The notes: generated from the sequence alone by a model not told the origin. A stretch of 64,000 nucleotides of DNA from Spirosoma endophyticum (GCF_900112365.1 NZ_FOLQ01000008.1:62001-126000), one strand, 5' to 3'; numbered from the stretch's first letter, positions 43,656 to 51,699 are shown. Made by a program: numbers and translations.

Positions 43656-44408
43656 TCACAACGTCATACCACCATCGACAATCAGTTCGGCACCGACAAC
43701 GAACGATGAATCGTCGGAAGCAAAGAATAGCACGACCTTGGCAATTTCTTCAGGTCGACCAAAGCGATGGAGTGGGATTTTCTCGATAATGCCCTGATTC
43801 ATGTCCTCTACTTCTTTCTCCGACAATCCCAGTTTAGCCGCCGTATGCAAGGGGGTAAATATGGGGCCTGGGCTGACAGCGTTGACGCGGATGTTACGTT
43901 CAATCAGTTCAACCGACAGGTTTCTGGCCATTGACAGCAAGGCCGCTTTTGTCGCAGCGTAAACACTGGCACCAGGCGCACCGATATGTGCGTTGATAGA
44001 CGTGTTCAACACAATAGACCCGCCCCGGTTCATGAACGGCACCAGCGCCTGAATGGTGAAGTAGGCGCCCTTGACATTGGTACGGATGCTTTCATCAAAG
44101 ATTTCGGGTGTCATTTGCTCGAACGTACCAAACTTGGCGACGCCTGCATTGATAAAAATAACATCGATAGCGGGAAAATTGGATTCAATGAACCCCGTAA
44201 CTTCAGCCGCATCGGTTGAGTCACTGGCATCCCAGACCAGTCCAAAAGCCCTGTCGCCCAAGTCCGTCGTAACACGATCCAGCGTTTCCTGATTGCGGCC
44301 GGTAATGATCACCGTGGCTCCCTGCGCCAGAAATTCTTTAGCCGTTGCCAGGCCGATCCCACTGCTTCCTCCGGTAATGAAGGCTACTTTATCCTGAAGA
44401 CGATTCAT
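43656..44408 (-). CDS. short-chain dehydrogenase/reductase
   Basis: A 250-residue classical SDR. The cofactor loop is TGGSSGIGLA near residue 11, the structural motif INAGVAKFG near 87, the catalytic Ser in VLNTSINAHIGAP near 138 and the Tyr-Lys pair in VYAATKAALL near 151. The end VGAELIVDGGMTL is typical. Substrate unknown. It follows the FMN reductase gene by 47 bases, so the two probably form an operon of redox enzymes. The 246-base gap downstream (43410-43655) shows nothing recognisable. Confidence 0.92.
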   Translation of the reverse strand: MNRLQDKVAFITGGSSGIGLATAKEFLAQGATVIITGRNQETLDRVTTDLGDRAFGLVWDASDSTDAAEVTGFIESNFPAIDVIFINAGVAKFGTFEQMTPEIFDESIRTNVKGAYFTIQALVPFMNRGGSIVLNTSINAHIGAPGASVYAATKAALLSMARNLSVELIERNIRVNAVSPGPIFTPLHTAAKLGLSEKEVEDMNQGIIEKIPLHRFGRPEEIAKVVLFFASDDSSFVVGAELIVDGGMTL

Positions 44409-44455
44409 GCTTGTGTTTTTTAGCGTTCAAAGAATGGTGGTAGGACTTCTATTTA

Positions 44456-45022
44456 TCAGTTACCCCGCAATGACTTTAGGGCGGCTGTCCAACGTATCAG
44501 TTCATGTAACATGATGTCAGCCGCTTTCCCGGACGCTTCACTAGCGTTGAAAATGCCTTCATCATCAATATATTGCTCAAAGAAAGCTAATGTGACAGAC
44601 TCCGTCAACGGGACCATTTTCAGCGTAGTAAGCACTTGTTTCAGCATCTGAACGCCCCGTGTGCCACCCGAAACACCCCCATAACTGACGATGCCAACGG
44701 GCTTATACGCCCATTCCTGAAATAAGTAATCCAGCGCGTTCTTGAGGGGCGCTGGCATCCCAAAGTTGTATTCGGCCGTTACAATGACAAAGGCATCAGC
44801 TTCCTCGATGGTAGCACTCCATTTTCGGGTATGTTCGTGCTGGTATTTCCGGAGTCGGGGATGAAGGGGTTCATCCATCATGGGTAAGTTGATTTCGCCC
44901 AAGTCCAGTAGCTCGACCTCGAAGTCAGGGTAGTTTTTGGCAATGGCCGTTAGCCAGGCCGCAACAAGGGGGCCTTTCCGTCCGGGCCGGGTTGTTGCAC
45001 TGATAATCTTTAACTTTAACAT
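44456..45022 (-). CDS. NAD(P)H-dependent FMN reductase (flavodoxin-like fold)
   Basis: A 188-residue protein of the FMN_red family. The FMN phosphate loop is SATTRPGRKGPLVAAW near residue 8, followed by VTAEYNFGMPAPLKNALDYLF near 81 and VSYGGVSGGTRGVQML near 112, which hold the flavin ring. It likely reduces FMN, quinones, azo compounds or metals. It is the first gene of a likely pair with the downstream SDR. Confidence 0.9.
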   Translation of the reverse strand: MLKLKIISATTRPGRKGPLVAAWLTAIAKNYPDFEVELLDLGEINLPMMDEPLHPRLRKYQHEHTRKWSATIEEADAFVIVTAEYNFGMPAPLKNALDYLFQEWAYKPVGIVSYGGVSGGTRGVQMLKQVLTTLKMVPLTESVTLAFFEQYIDDEGIFNASEASGKAADIMLHELIRWTAALKSLRGN

Positions 45023-45093
45023 TCAGGTATCGTTTTTCTAAATGCAAACTAGCGATTAAAAAGGGATTGTCTGGAATCTCTAGCAACACTTAT

Positions 45094-45264
45094 TTACGGC
45101 ATCACCGTTGATTCTTCCAGTATATTAATCAAGTTACGTACCACTGATTTGGACCTCTGGTGTTTTACCGGACAAATTCCCAACAGTGCGTTGATGATGT
45201 TAATCACGCTATCCCGATAAACATCCATGGATAACGTAGTGGACCCGCTTGTTACGCGTGCCAT
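45094..45264 (-). CDS. candidate 56-residue small protein
   Basis: An ATG-initiated frame (stop TAA at 45094) reads MARVTSGSTTLSMDVYRDSV, INIINALLGICPVKHQRSKS, VVRNLINILEESTVMP. Its helical, charged character looks protein-like and the frame fills half of an otherwise empty 305-base gap. No strong ribosome-binding site is visible. No family recognised. It could be a chance frame. Confidence 0.4.
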   Translation of the reverse strand: MARVTSGSTTLSMDVYRDSVINIINALLGICPVKHQRSKSVVRNLINILEESTVMP

Positions 45265-45327
45265 AGTCAACAATTAGCCTGGTCCACGAGTTAACAGACG
45301 AGGGATCATTTTGCCCTTTTTCTGGAT

Positions 45328-45636
45328 ATGGACAACAAACAAATTAAACGAAAGATATTAACTGAATACAAAGCACTGTTGACGCTTAAGTTCGATAGTC
45401 CAGAAGTGATTAAAGACAAGCTTAAGCTTCTTGGAGAGCACATCCACCAGCTCACCAGTCCTGTTCAAGAGGAGAATGATACGTATCGAAAGGCCGCTAT
45501 TCTAATAAAAGAGGCCCAGACAACTGAATATGTGGGCTTCATTGACGCGTTGACCGATGACGATAAAGAGCAGGCCTTAGCGGTACTAAAACAAAAAGCC
45601 TCCGCAGCCTGCCAGCTTCTGCATATCCACGAGTAG
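45328..45636 (+). CDS. hypothetical small helical protein (102 residues)
   Basis: A charged, all-helical protein: MDNKQIKRKILTEYKALLTL, a middle with VIKDKLKLLGEHIHQLTSPV and a C-terminal ALTDDDKEQALAVLKQKASA followed by CQLLHIHE. No signal peptide or membrane segment; probably cytoplasmic. No family recognised. It begins a run of small orphan genes (45.1-47.6 kb). Confidence 0.6.
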   Translation: MDNKQIKRKILTEYKALLTLKFDSPEVIKDKLKLLGEHIHQLTSPVQEENDTYRKAAILIKEAQTTEYVGFIDALTDDDKEQALAVLKQKASAACQLLHIHE

Positions 45637-46091
45637 CATCCTGTTGTGATAATGTTATTAGCCATGAAGTAGCCCGGATCGCTTATGAAAAGCGGGATTG
45701 AGCCAGCCGACAGCAACGGAGTGCTCTGGTCATGACGGACGATTTAGGCGTCTTAACGTTCCCTGGATACTTATTGGGTATTGCCAAAGTCACGAACGTA
45801 ACGGATCAACTTTCAACTGTCAACGGGCAGGGTCGTAGTGAAAGTCCGCTAACCACTTCCCATTGCCAACGCAACTGAGTGGAGCGACAGCGTATTGGCT
45901 CCCGGTTAGCAGCTGCTCCAGCAGGTAGTGCCTAAATCAAGATAGCCGTCCGTCAGCTATCAGGGTAGAAGGGGTGCTATTTTAAACGGATACAGGCGTT
46001 AGATAGACATAACGGCATGGACTGACAAACTGTTTTTAACACTTCATGAACAAACTAGGTTATTCCCTTTTTACATCAATTTACAAATCAC
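45637..46091. other. 455-base stretch without a supported gene
   Basis: Contains a short imperfect hairpin near 45680 (cccggatcgctt with aaagcggg) and only short frames; the longest protein-like one is 48 codons (45732-45878) without a ribosome-binding site. Nothing else recognisable. Confidence 0.4.
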
Positions 46092-46295
46092 ATGGAACCA
46101 ACTAATAATGAGCAGACGGGCGGATCTACTTATGAACCAGCCGTTGAATTTGCCCTTGTCAAACTAAAGGCGAACGAGGACCTGGATAGCATTCGGGCGG
46201 TCATAATGGATCGATTTAATCTGGGGGAAACTGAACTTGATGAGGTTATGAATCTGGCCACCAGTCAATACGAGCACAAAGAAAAAAAGGTCTGA
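46092..46295 (+). CDS. hypothetical small acidic protein (67 residues)
   Basis: Reads MEPTNNEQTGGSTYEPAVEF and then ALVKLKANEDLDSIRAVIMD and a helix ending YEHKEKKV. No signal or membrane segment. The start MEP-N-E is shared with the 87-residue protein encoded at 46.7 kb, and both are acidic with a C-terminal helical unit (DELDEVMNLA here, GDLNTVMNTV there), so they may be distant relatives. Followed after 8 bases by a strong hairpin, indicating a single-gene transcript. Function unknown. Confidence 0.6.
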   Translation: MEPTNNEQTGGSTYEPAVEFALVKLKANEDLDSIRAVIMDRFNLGETELDEVMNLATSQYEHKEKKV

Positions 46296-46303
46296 TTTGC
46301 CAA

Positions 46304-46333
46304 AACACCCGGCCTTATGCAGGGCCGGGTGTT
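46304..46333. terminator. hairpin after the 67-residue protein gene
   Basis: An 11-bp GC-rich stem (aacacccggcc with ggccgggtgtt) around an 8-base loop, 9 bases after the stop. No T-tract. Confidence 0.6.
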
Positions 46334-46746
46334 GTAATTAACGTAGCAAGCACGTTTAATTTTCGTTACCTGTGCCCATACCCATAAGGCTAAGAAATAA
46401 AACGGCTACTACTCAGGCAAGTAGCGCTTGTAACGCATTCTTTTTTTGTCATCTTTTTCCTATCATTAACATCCGGTAAACAGGTATGGCTGATTATGGA
46501 AGAGAAGGATATAAACAATCCCGATTGGGCCATGAAACAGAAATACCTATTTCCCATATAGGTTAAACAACCTCCTGATTCAAGCTTAGATCTAAGGTTT
46601 CAACTCATAAGCCTACTGCTAATCAGTGCCATCTAAACATTTAGGTCCGGTATGAAGTATATGAGAATGAGCCTGAGTAATCACCCTCAACGTAGTGTAA
46701 TGCCTATCCGACTCATACAGATTGATTTATCAAACCGAACCTGATT
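46334..46746. other. 413-base stretch without a supported gene
   Basis: AT-rich with several very short ATG frames, for example 21 codons from the ATG near 46496. Likely the leader and promoter of the 87-residue protein gene; no clear TTTG/TAnnTTTG pair found. Confidence 0.35.
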
Positions 46747-47010
46747 ATGGAACCACACAATTCAGAAAAAGACCAATTCCAGCCAGATGATCAACAAAAT
46801 GCTTTAGTGCCGAAAGGTATCGAGATCTACAAAAAAGCACAGACCGAACTAGGGGAAACTGCCACCAGCGAAGACGTTCGGTTAGCCGCCACCAATGAAT
46901 TGATTACCTGGTATCATCAGGAAGTCAAAGGTCCTTTTACCGATGGGGATTTAAATACAGTCATGAATACGGTCATTGCCGCGGTGACCATGAATATTGA
47001 GAACGAGTAA
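46747..47010 (+). CDS. hypothetical small protein (87 residues)
   Basis: Reads MEPHNSEKDQFQPDDQQNAL and later GIEIYKKAQTELGETATSED and EVKGPFTDGDLNTVMNTVIA, ending MNIENE. Acidic, helical, no export signal. Its opening residues and C-terminal helix resemble the 67-residue protein encoded at 46.1 kb. A terminator follows. Function unknown. Confidence 0.6.
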   Translation: MEPHNSEKDQFQPDDQQNALVPKGIEIYKKAQTELGETATSEDVRLAATNELITWYHQEVKGPFTDGDLNTVMNTVIAAVTMNIENE

Positions 47011-47076
47011 CGTACTAAACCTGGAATGCCAGTCCATTTCTGGTTGACGTTTTGGCAGAATTAGTCAGCGAAATCG

Positions 47077-47109
47077 AACTAGCTGGTCGGACGATTGGCT
47101 AGTTTTTTA
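47077..47109 (+). terminator. intrinsic terminator after the 87-residue protein gene
   Basis: Stem aactagc (47077-47083) with gctagtt (47098-47104), extended by weaker pairs, followed by four more T residues. It overlaps the 3' end of the convergent small membrane gene. Confidence 0.65.
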
Positions 47110-47232
47110 TAATGTCCCCTTATATACTAGCATGCCATACACCAGCGCGGCCAGGGCAACCCCAAAGCCAATGATGCGCAGGATCACTTTTACTAGCGTA
47201 TCTGCATCTGGTTCTTTTTCCTGATCCTCCAT
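47107..47232 (-). CDS. small single-pass membrane protein (41 residues)
   Basis: ATG at 47232, TAA at 47107-47109. The product has a charged N-terminus (MEDQEKEPDADTLVKV) and one hydrophobic helix (ILRIIGFGVALAALVYGMLV), ending YKGTL. This acidic-tail plus single-helix layout is typical of small inner-membrane proteins. It starts 4 bases after the stop of the 56-residue gene, which suggests an operon; aggatatgaaat upstream may serve in initiation. No family recognised. Confidence 0.65.
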   Translation of the reverse strand: MEDQEKEPDADTLVKVILRIIGFGVALAALVYGMLVYKGTL

Positions 47233-47236
47233 CTTT

Positions 47237-47407
47237 TTATTTCATATCCTGCTTTCTTACTTCTCTGTATTGCGCCCATAACAGTGCTACACATAAAGCG
47301 ATCCCAGCTGCGTAATAATGCATGTACCGGGTGTGCGTGGCCAGTTCCTCAGGACTATAGCCGCTCGACTCCCCTTTAGTGATCCAGTCCGATAAAAAGT
47401 CAAACAT
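47237..47407 (-). CDS. small membrane protein (56 residues)
   Basis: ATG at 47407, TAA at 47237-47239. Reads MFDFLSDWITKGESSGYSPE, then ELATHTRYMH, a hydrophobic helix YYAAGIALCVALLWAQY and a basic tail REVRKQDMK, predicting a single membrane span with the positive end inside. It is directly upstream of the 41-residue membrane-protein gene (4-base gap). Function unknown; the spacing suggests co-expression. Confidence 0.65.
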   Translation of the reverse strand: MFDFLSDWITKGESSGYSPEELATHTRYMHYYAAGIALCVALLWAQYREVRKQDMK

Positions 47408-47434
47408 ATCAGTTATTTTTTACCTGCCATTACT

Positions 47435-47566
47435 TTATCGACAGTAGAATAACAAAGCCAATAAAATCAAACCTATACCCAACGACCTCGCGAAATGAGT
47501 TGGCGACAATACATGGCCACAAAAATACATGAGAATTGACGGTCCGAATGCGAAAGTTAGCGTCAA
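47435..47566 (-). CDS. possible third small membrane ORF, with an in-frame stop just upstream
   Basis: From a TTG at 47566 the frame encodes 43 residues: LTLTFAFGPSILMYFCGHVL, SPTHFARSLGIGLILLALLF, YCR. Directly upstream in the same frame, after a TGA at 47567-47569, the sequence continues as another hydrophobic segment (YTLFWLLHVFV), so a Trp-to-stop change may have split a longer two-helix protein. It ends 27 bases before the 56-residue gene. Either a short gene with a TTG start, a pseudogene, or chance. Confidence 0.3.
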   Translation of the reverse strand: MTLTFAFGPSILMYFCGHVLSPTHFARSLGIGLILLALLFYCR

Positions 47567-47722
47567 TCAGACAAATACGTGTAGGAGCCAGAACAAAGTA
47601 TAACTGAAGTGGCGTGTAGCTTGCTGACAAGGCTTTTTTTCGCTAGTTGTCTTTGGTCACTTACTCCACCATACGGTCAAAACAGTTGAGTAACTGCGCT
47701 TATCGATAAATCGGTGGACAGT

Positions 47723-48982
47723 TTACTGGGATTGATCGATCAAGAACCGAATCCGAATCAGAGTCCCCTGACCTACAGCCGTTTCAATATCCATGCTGGC
47801 CTTTAAAAGCTCACAAAAGCGCTTGACAATAAATAAGCCCAGGCCGTCCCCCTCTTTTTTCGTCTTAGTGACCGGCACTTGCCCACTAGGGTACTCAGGC
47901 GGGCCTTCGGGTTGATGGGCACTGGTCAATTGGGCTAAGGGCCGTAACTGGTTGGCTAACAAAGCAGCGGGGCCACTGCTCAAACCCGGCCCCGAATCCT
48001 GAATACTCAGGAGCCAACGGGTATCGTTCTCCTGAGCCCAGGATACATACACCGAACCGGAAGCGGTATACGAAAGGGCGTTGATCAGCAGGTTCTGCAC
48101 AATCCGCTGAATCTTGACCCGATCACTTTTAATTGCCAGCGGGTTGGGTCCTTCGGCTTTCAGCTCTATATGCCGGGCTTGTGCCGCGGGCTGGGCCTGG
48201 GCAACCAGATCCGCCAACAGAACTGCCACATCGAACGCCTTGACATCGACTTGTTCATAGCCGGCCTCTATCCGGGCAAAATCGGTTAACTGCATCAACA
48301 TATCCCGGATGGAGAGCAGGTTACGATTAAGCATATCAAGAAAGGTAGCCTGTTCGACTTTCGTATGAGGTAGCTGAAGCAACTGGGTAGCCCCCATCAG
48401 CACGCCAAAATTCGCCCGCAGGTCATGAGAGGTCATTTGCAACTGCTTACTACGTTGCTCGCCCAGTTCGTTGAGGCTATCCAGCGCCTGTTGCAGGTTA
48501 TTAGCCTGTTCGGCCGCATTGGTTTGGCGTAAGTCATCGTAGTACATCACGCTGCCCATATAGGTGTCACGGCTGATCTGGTAGAGTTGACGGTGCACTT
48601 CAGCGACGGCATCGGGTGATATATCGGGGTGTAGTTCGATGTAGACCTGGAACTCCTCTAGCAGGACCTTGTAGAGCAGGTCCAGTTCGGTCAGGAGTTC
48701 GCGCAGGGAGTAGCCTCGTTGCCAGCGGTGCAAGCCATGTTGACCCGCCTGTTGAACAGGATCACTTTCGGTTTTTTTTCGTTCCAGGCGTTGGGCCAGA
48801 ATGTTGAGGATGACCGGTATCTGATCGTGGAATTCCTCCCGGGAAAAGCTGGTCCGGGTGCTCAATAAGGGATCAGTAGCACATACAGTACGCCAGTGAT
48901 TAAGAATGGACTCCCGTCGTAGGTAGAGATGAGCAACCAACAGGTCAATCTGGTCTTGAAAGATGGGTGTTTTCTGTATCAT
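47723..48982 (-). CDS. cytoplasmic sensor histidine kinase with RsbRD-type N-terminus
   Basis: About 419 residues, no membrane helix. The N-terminal helical domain (about 5-150) fits the RsbRD/RsbU-N type sensor (LYLRRESILNHWRTVC, GYSLRELLTELDLLYKVLLE). Then the H-box QLQMTSHDLRANFGVLMGATQLL near residue 185, LTDFARIEAGYEQ near 232, the N-box IVQNLLINALSYT near 297 and a glycine-rich box DGLGLFIVKRFCELLKASMD near 385. No response regulator is adjacent. I chose the ATG at 48982; the longer frame starts only with TTG at 49033. A stress-sensing role is inference from the N-terminal domain. Confidence 0.85.
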   Translation of the reverse strand: MIQKTPIFQDQIDLLVAHLYLRRESILNHWRTVCATDPLLSTRTSFSREEFHDQIPVILNILAQRLERKKTESDPVQQAGQHGLHRWQRGYSLRELLTELDLLYKVLLEEFQVYIELHPDISPDAVAEVHRQLYQISRDTYMGSVMYYDDLRQTNAAEQANNLQQALDSLNELGEQRSKQLQMTSHDLRANFGVLMGATQLLQLPHTKVEQATFLDMLNRNLLSIRDMLMQLTDFARIEAGYEQVDVKAFDVAVLLADLVAQAQPAAQARHIELKAEGPNPLAIKSDRVKIQRIVQNLLINALSYTASGSVYVSWAQENDTRWLLSIQDSGPGLSSGPAALLANQLRPLAQLTSAHQPEGPPEYPSGQVPVTKTKKEGDGLGLFIVKRFCELLKASMDIETAVGQGTLIRIRFLIDQSQ

Positions 48983-49142
48983 TCGCTCAGCCAGACTAAA
49001 TCCATGTAGTAACTTACTACGTTCCGCTGTCAAACGTACTTAATTACTGACTGGATTGCTAATGATCATTAAGGCTGGCCTAATAAAGGCGACATTACAG
49101 GACAGAAACTAACTAGTTTCAACCAGTAATACAACTGACAAA

Positions 49143-49175
49143 TAAAAAAGCACTTACTTGAATAGGTAAGTGCTT
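49143..49175 (-). terminator. intrinsic terminator of tRNA-Leu
   Basis: A 10-bp stem (aagcacttac at 49148-49157 with gtaagtgctt at 49166-49175); read leftward it is followed by TTTTTTATT. It lies 19 bases past the tRNA 3' end. Confidence 0.8.
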
Positions 49176-49193
49176 AGTTTTTAAGAGATTATG

Positions 49194-49275
49194 TGACCAT
49201 GGGGAGATTCGAACTCCCAAGCCTTGCAGCACCACCCCCTCAAGATGGCGTGTCTACCAATTTCACCACATGGCC
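49194..49275 (-). tRNA. tRNA-Leu (anticodon GAG)
   Basis: An 82-nt leucine tRNA. Acceptor stem GGCCATG with CATGGTC (one G-U pair), D-arm TGGTGAAATTGGTAGACA, anticodon stem CCATC/GGTGG with loop TTGAGGG (GAG), a variable arm GTGCTGCAAGGC and T-arm GGGAGTTCGAATCTCCC. It reads CUC and CUU codons. CCA is not encoded, as usual for this phylum. It is an isolated transcription unit. Confidence 0.95.
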
Positions 49276-49426
49276 AATTCGTAATAGCGGGTGCAAAGAT
49301 AGGAATCCTGCCATATTTGTCCAAACCAAGCTGGGAAACTTTTGCTTTTTTGCGCTGAAATACCCCAAAAATGGACAGAATTTCGTACATTTATCCTTTT
49401 AAATCACGTTTAAAAGTCCAAGTAGT

Positions 49427-49837
49427 ATGGCACTGGAATTAGTCGGAAAACTCATAAAAGTTCTACCCGAAGTATCGGGACAAAGCCAAAAAGGTCCCTG
49501 GAGCAAGCAGGAATTTGTTATTGAAACACTCGATGCTTCATATCCTAAAAAAGTATGCCTGACCGCCTGGGGAGACAAAGTAGCTGATCTGAAACAGTTT
49601 GCAGATGGCGATACGCTTAAAGCTACGTTCAGTGCTGAGTCGCGTGAATACAACGAACGCTGGTATACCGAACTTCGTGCTTTCCGTATTGAACTAGCCG
49701 AAGGTGACGGTGGCTCTGCACCCGCTGCACCCCGATCTGCACCTGCACAACAGGCTCGCCCGGCTCAACAAAGCCAGCCCGTTGCTGCGTCGTTTAACTC
49801 CGCTTTCGACGAAGAAAGTAATGACCTGCCGTTCTAA
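49427..49837 (+). CDS. DUF3127 OB-fold-like protein
   Basis: A 136-residue protein. Residues 1-90 are DUF3127: ALELVGKLIKVLPEVSGQSQ, KGPWSKQEFVIETLDASYPK, KVCLTAWGDKVADLKQF and ERWYTELRAFRIEL, a single beta-barrel domain resembling small OB folds. The Pro/Ala/Gln-rich C-terminus ends ESNDLPF, much like the acidic, hydrophobic tail of single-stranded DNA-binding proteins (DDIPF). A nucleic-acid-related role is therefore plausible but inferred. A single gene ending in a palindromic terminator shared with tRNA-Lys. Confidence 0.88.
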   Translation: MALELVGKLIKVLPEVSGQSQKGPWSKQEFVIETLDASYPKKVCLTAWGDKVADLKQFADGDTLKATFSAESREYNERWYTELRAFRIELAEGDGGSAPAAPRSAPAQQARPAQQSQPVAASFNSAFDEESNDLPF

Positions 49838-49851
49838 AAACGGCTAAAATG

Positions 49852-49879
49852 AAAAAAGCCGCTACGTAGCGGCTTTTTT
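49852..49879. terminator. bidirectional intrinsic terminator (28-bp perfect palindrome)
   Basis: aaaaaagccgctac is followed immediately by its reverse complement. Both strands end in six or more T residues. It serves the rightward DUF3127 gene and the leftward tRNA-Lys. Confidence 0.9.
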
Positions 49880-49890
49880 TGTGATTTCTG

Positions 49891-49963
49891 TGATCCGGCT
49901 GGGATTCGAACCCAGGACCCATACATTAAAAGTGTATTGCTCTACCAGCTGAGCTACCAGATC
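49891..49963 (-). tRNA. tRNA-Lys (anticodon UUU)
   Basis: A 73-nt tRNA: acceptor GATCTGG with CCGGATC (one G-U pair), D-arm GCTCAGCTGGTAGAGC, anticodon stem ATACA/TGTAT with loop CTTTTAA (TTT), T-arm CTGGGTTCGAATCCCAG, discriminator A. CCA is not encoded. Confidence 0.95.
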
Positions 49964-50030
49964 CTCTAAACAGTTTTTCCTATGTGAATAGGAGCCATTT
50001 AGGGGTTGTTGTAAATTGTGGTGCAAAATT

Positions 50031-50774
50031 ATGGCCTTATTTAATCCGTTGCAAGCCATTCGTCTTAAAAAAAGCCTATTTTTTTGTTTTCTGTCGTTCA
50101 GCGCGCTGGGTCAGATCGTGTCTGTCGATTCACTTCGGCGAGCCGATTCGTTGTTTGCCGCTGGGGATCAGGTAAATGCAACACGCTTGTATGAAATGGC
50201 CTTAGCCGAGGGACATACCGCCACTGATCCGATGTTATTGAAGTTAGCCAGTGCCTACGAACAGCAAAGCGACGTTGCACGATTGCTGTACTACCTGGAT
50301 GTTTATTTCGAGCGCCATCCCGACGATGCGGTGCTACGTCGAATGAACGACATTGCCCGCGCCAATAATCTCAGCGGCTACGAAACGGATGATCTTAATT
50401 ACTTCTACCTTTTCTACCGCAAATACGGCATCTATTTCCTGATTTTCCTACTGATTCCGGCCCTGTATGTGTTCAGCGTACTACTGATTAAGCGGCTTCG
50501 GAAGGAAGAAGTACCGGGACGGCAGAAGTGGATTGTATTCGTGTATTTGTTTCTACTACTAATTTTTACGAATCTGCCCGAAGGGGTGCAGTCAGGTATT
50601 ACGAGTCATGATCGCGTGTTGCTACGTACTGATCCATCGGCCGCTGCGCCCGTAGTCGATGTCATTGGACGAGGGCATAAGGTCAATATTCTGGGCACCA
50701 AAGACATCTACCTCCGTGTGCTCTGGCACAATGAACTTTACTTCATCCGGCGGGATAATGTGTGGATTATTTAG
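50031..50774 (+). CDS. BatE-like membrane protein: TPR-like N-terminus, two membrane helices and an SH3-like C-terminus
   Basis: About 247 residues. Signal peptide (ending FSALGQ, about 29), then a tetratricopeptide-like helical part (SLRRADSLFAAGDQVNATRLYEMAL, residues about 35-105), two membrane helices near 125-147 and 165-180, and a C-terminal SH3-like domain (LLRTDPSAAAPVVDVIGRGHKVNIL, DIYLRV, ELYFIRRDNVWII). This resembles BatE-type and related TPR/SH3 proteins of Bacteroidota. Function unknown. I use the ATG at 50031; the longer frame begins with a non-ATG codon at 50016. Confidence 0.75.
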   Translation: MALFNPLQAIRLKKSLFFCFLSFSALGQIVSVDSLRRADSLFAAGDQVNATRLYEMALAEGHTATDPMLLKLASAYEQQSDVARLLYYLDVYFERHPDDAVLRRMNDIARANNLSGYETDDLNYFYLFYRKYGIYFLIFLLIPALYVFSVLLIKRLRKEEVPGRQKWIVFVYLFLLLIFTNLPEGVQSGITSHDRVLLRTDPSAAAPVVDVIGRGHKVNILGTKDIYLRVLWHNELYFIRRDNVWII

Positions 50775-50786
50775 TCGTCAGTAATT

Positions 50787-50834
50787 AGTCAATAGTCGTT
50801 AGTAACTGACGTTGACGACTAACAACTATCGACT
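50787..50834. terminator. imperfect hairpin between convergent genes
   Basis: agtcaatagtcgttagt (50787-50803) pairs with actaacaactatcgact (50818-50834) at 15 of 17 positions. It overlaps the stop of the leftward SDR gene and follows the TPR/SH3 gene. Confidence 0.5.
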
Positions 50835-51638
50835 CTTCAACGGTGAATCCTTCTCTTTAGCCAACGTATTGTAAACCAGAGTATCCATCAGGCCAGGCAA
50901 CCATTTATTCATGAAGACGGTAAATTTCCCCTGACCGGTCAGAATAAGTTCGCGCTTGCGACTTTTCACGGCCTTTAGAATATGGTCGGCGCACTCTTCC
51001 GCACTCATCATCGAAGACTCATCGCGCATGGTTTCGCCTTTTGCCTGCCCATGTGCATCCAGTGCCGAAACACGAATATTGGAGGCTGTGAACCCCGGAC
51101 AGGCTGTCAGTACGTGTACGCCCGTATGCAGCAACTCCGTCCGAACCGCTTCCAGAAAACCGTTCATCGCAAATTTTGAAGCCGAATAACCACTTCGCAC
51201 CGGCAGGCCCCGGTAGCCCGCAATGGACGAAATACCAACGATCGATCCTTTCGACTGCTGAATGTAGGGCAGGGCGTAATGTGTTGCATAAACCGTTCCC
51301 ATGAAGTTAATGTCCATCACTTTCTGGATGACAGCCGGATCGGTGTCAATCAGCATGGAGCGCATGGAAATTCCCGCATTATTAATCAGAATATCGAGTC
51401 GGCCGAAATGGGCAATGGTTTGATCGATCAGCTGTTTGACGTCCTGCTCAACGCTCACATCGGCTGTCAGGGAGAGAACAGTAATGCCAGCCTGACGTAA
51501 TTCGTGACTGACAGTTTGAAGTGCTTCGGCTTTACGGGCACAGATAACAATGCTGGCGCCCTCGCGCCCGAACGAAAAGGCCAATGCCCGACCAATACCC
51601 GATGAAGCACCGGTTATGAGAACTATTTTATCTTTCAT
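50826..51638 (-). CDS. short-chain dehydrogenase/reductase
   Basis: A 270-residue classical SDR. Cofactor loop TGASSGIGRALAFSFGREG near residue 9, LINNAGISMRSMLIDT near 86, the Ser in VGISSIAGYRG near 137 and the catalytic Tyr-Lys pair in YSASKFAMNGFLEA near 154. The C-terminus (KRELILTGQGKFTVFMNKW, LPGLMDTLVYNTL) matches the DHRS7/YqjQ-type group with a membrane-peripheral tail. Substrate unknown. Single leftward gene. Confidence 0.92.
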   Translation of the reverse strand: MKDKIVLITGASSGIGRALAFSFGREGASIVICARKAEALQTVSHELRQAGITVLSLTADVSVEQDVKQLIDQTIAHFGRLDILINNAGISMRSMLIDTDPAVIQKVMDINFMGTVYATHYALPYIQQSKGSIVGISSIAGYRGLPVRSGYSASKFAMNGFLEAVRTELLHTGVHVLTACPGFTASNIRVSALDAHGQAKGETMRDESSMMSAEECADHILKAVKSRKRELILTGQGKFTVFMNKWLPGLMDTLVYNTLAKEKDSPLKSR

Positions 51639-51699
51639 AATGAAGCTACAAAGATAGGAAAGAAGGTGTGCTACGCCTTACGCCCTCTACGCCATCTTT

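Noticed and set aside
45732..45878. Rightward 48-codon frame in the gene-poor stretch
   Set aside because: No ribosome-binding site, composition drifts to low quality at its end, and no link to neighbours.
46410..46580. Leftward 55-codon frame opposite the leader of the 87-residue protein gene
   Set aside because: Composition (many Ser, Cys, Phe) is not convincing and it overlaps the probable promoter region.
47430..47630. Leftward 66-codon frame near the small membrane genes
   Set aside because: It overlaps another frame with a more convincing membrane-protein pattern (47435-47566); both cannot be real and neither is certain.
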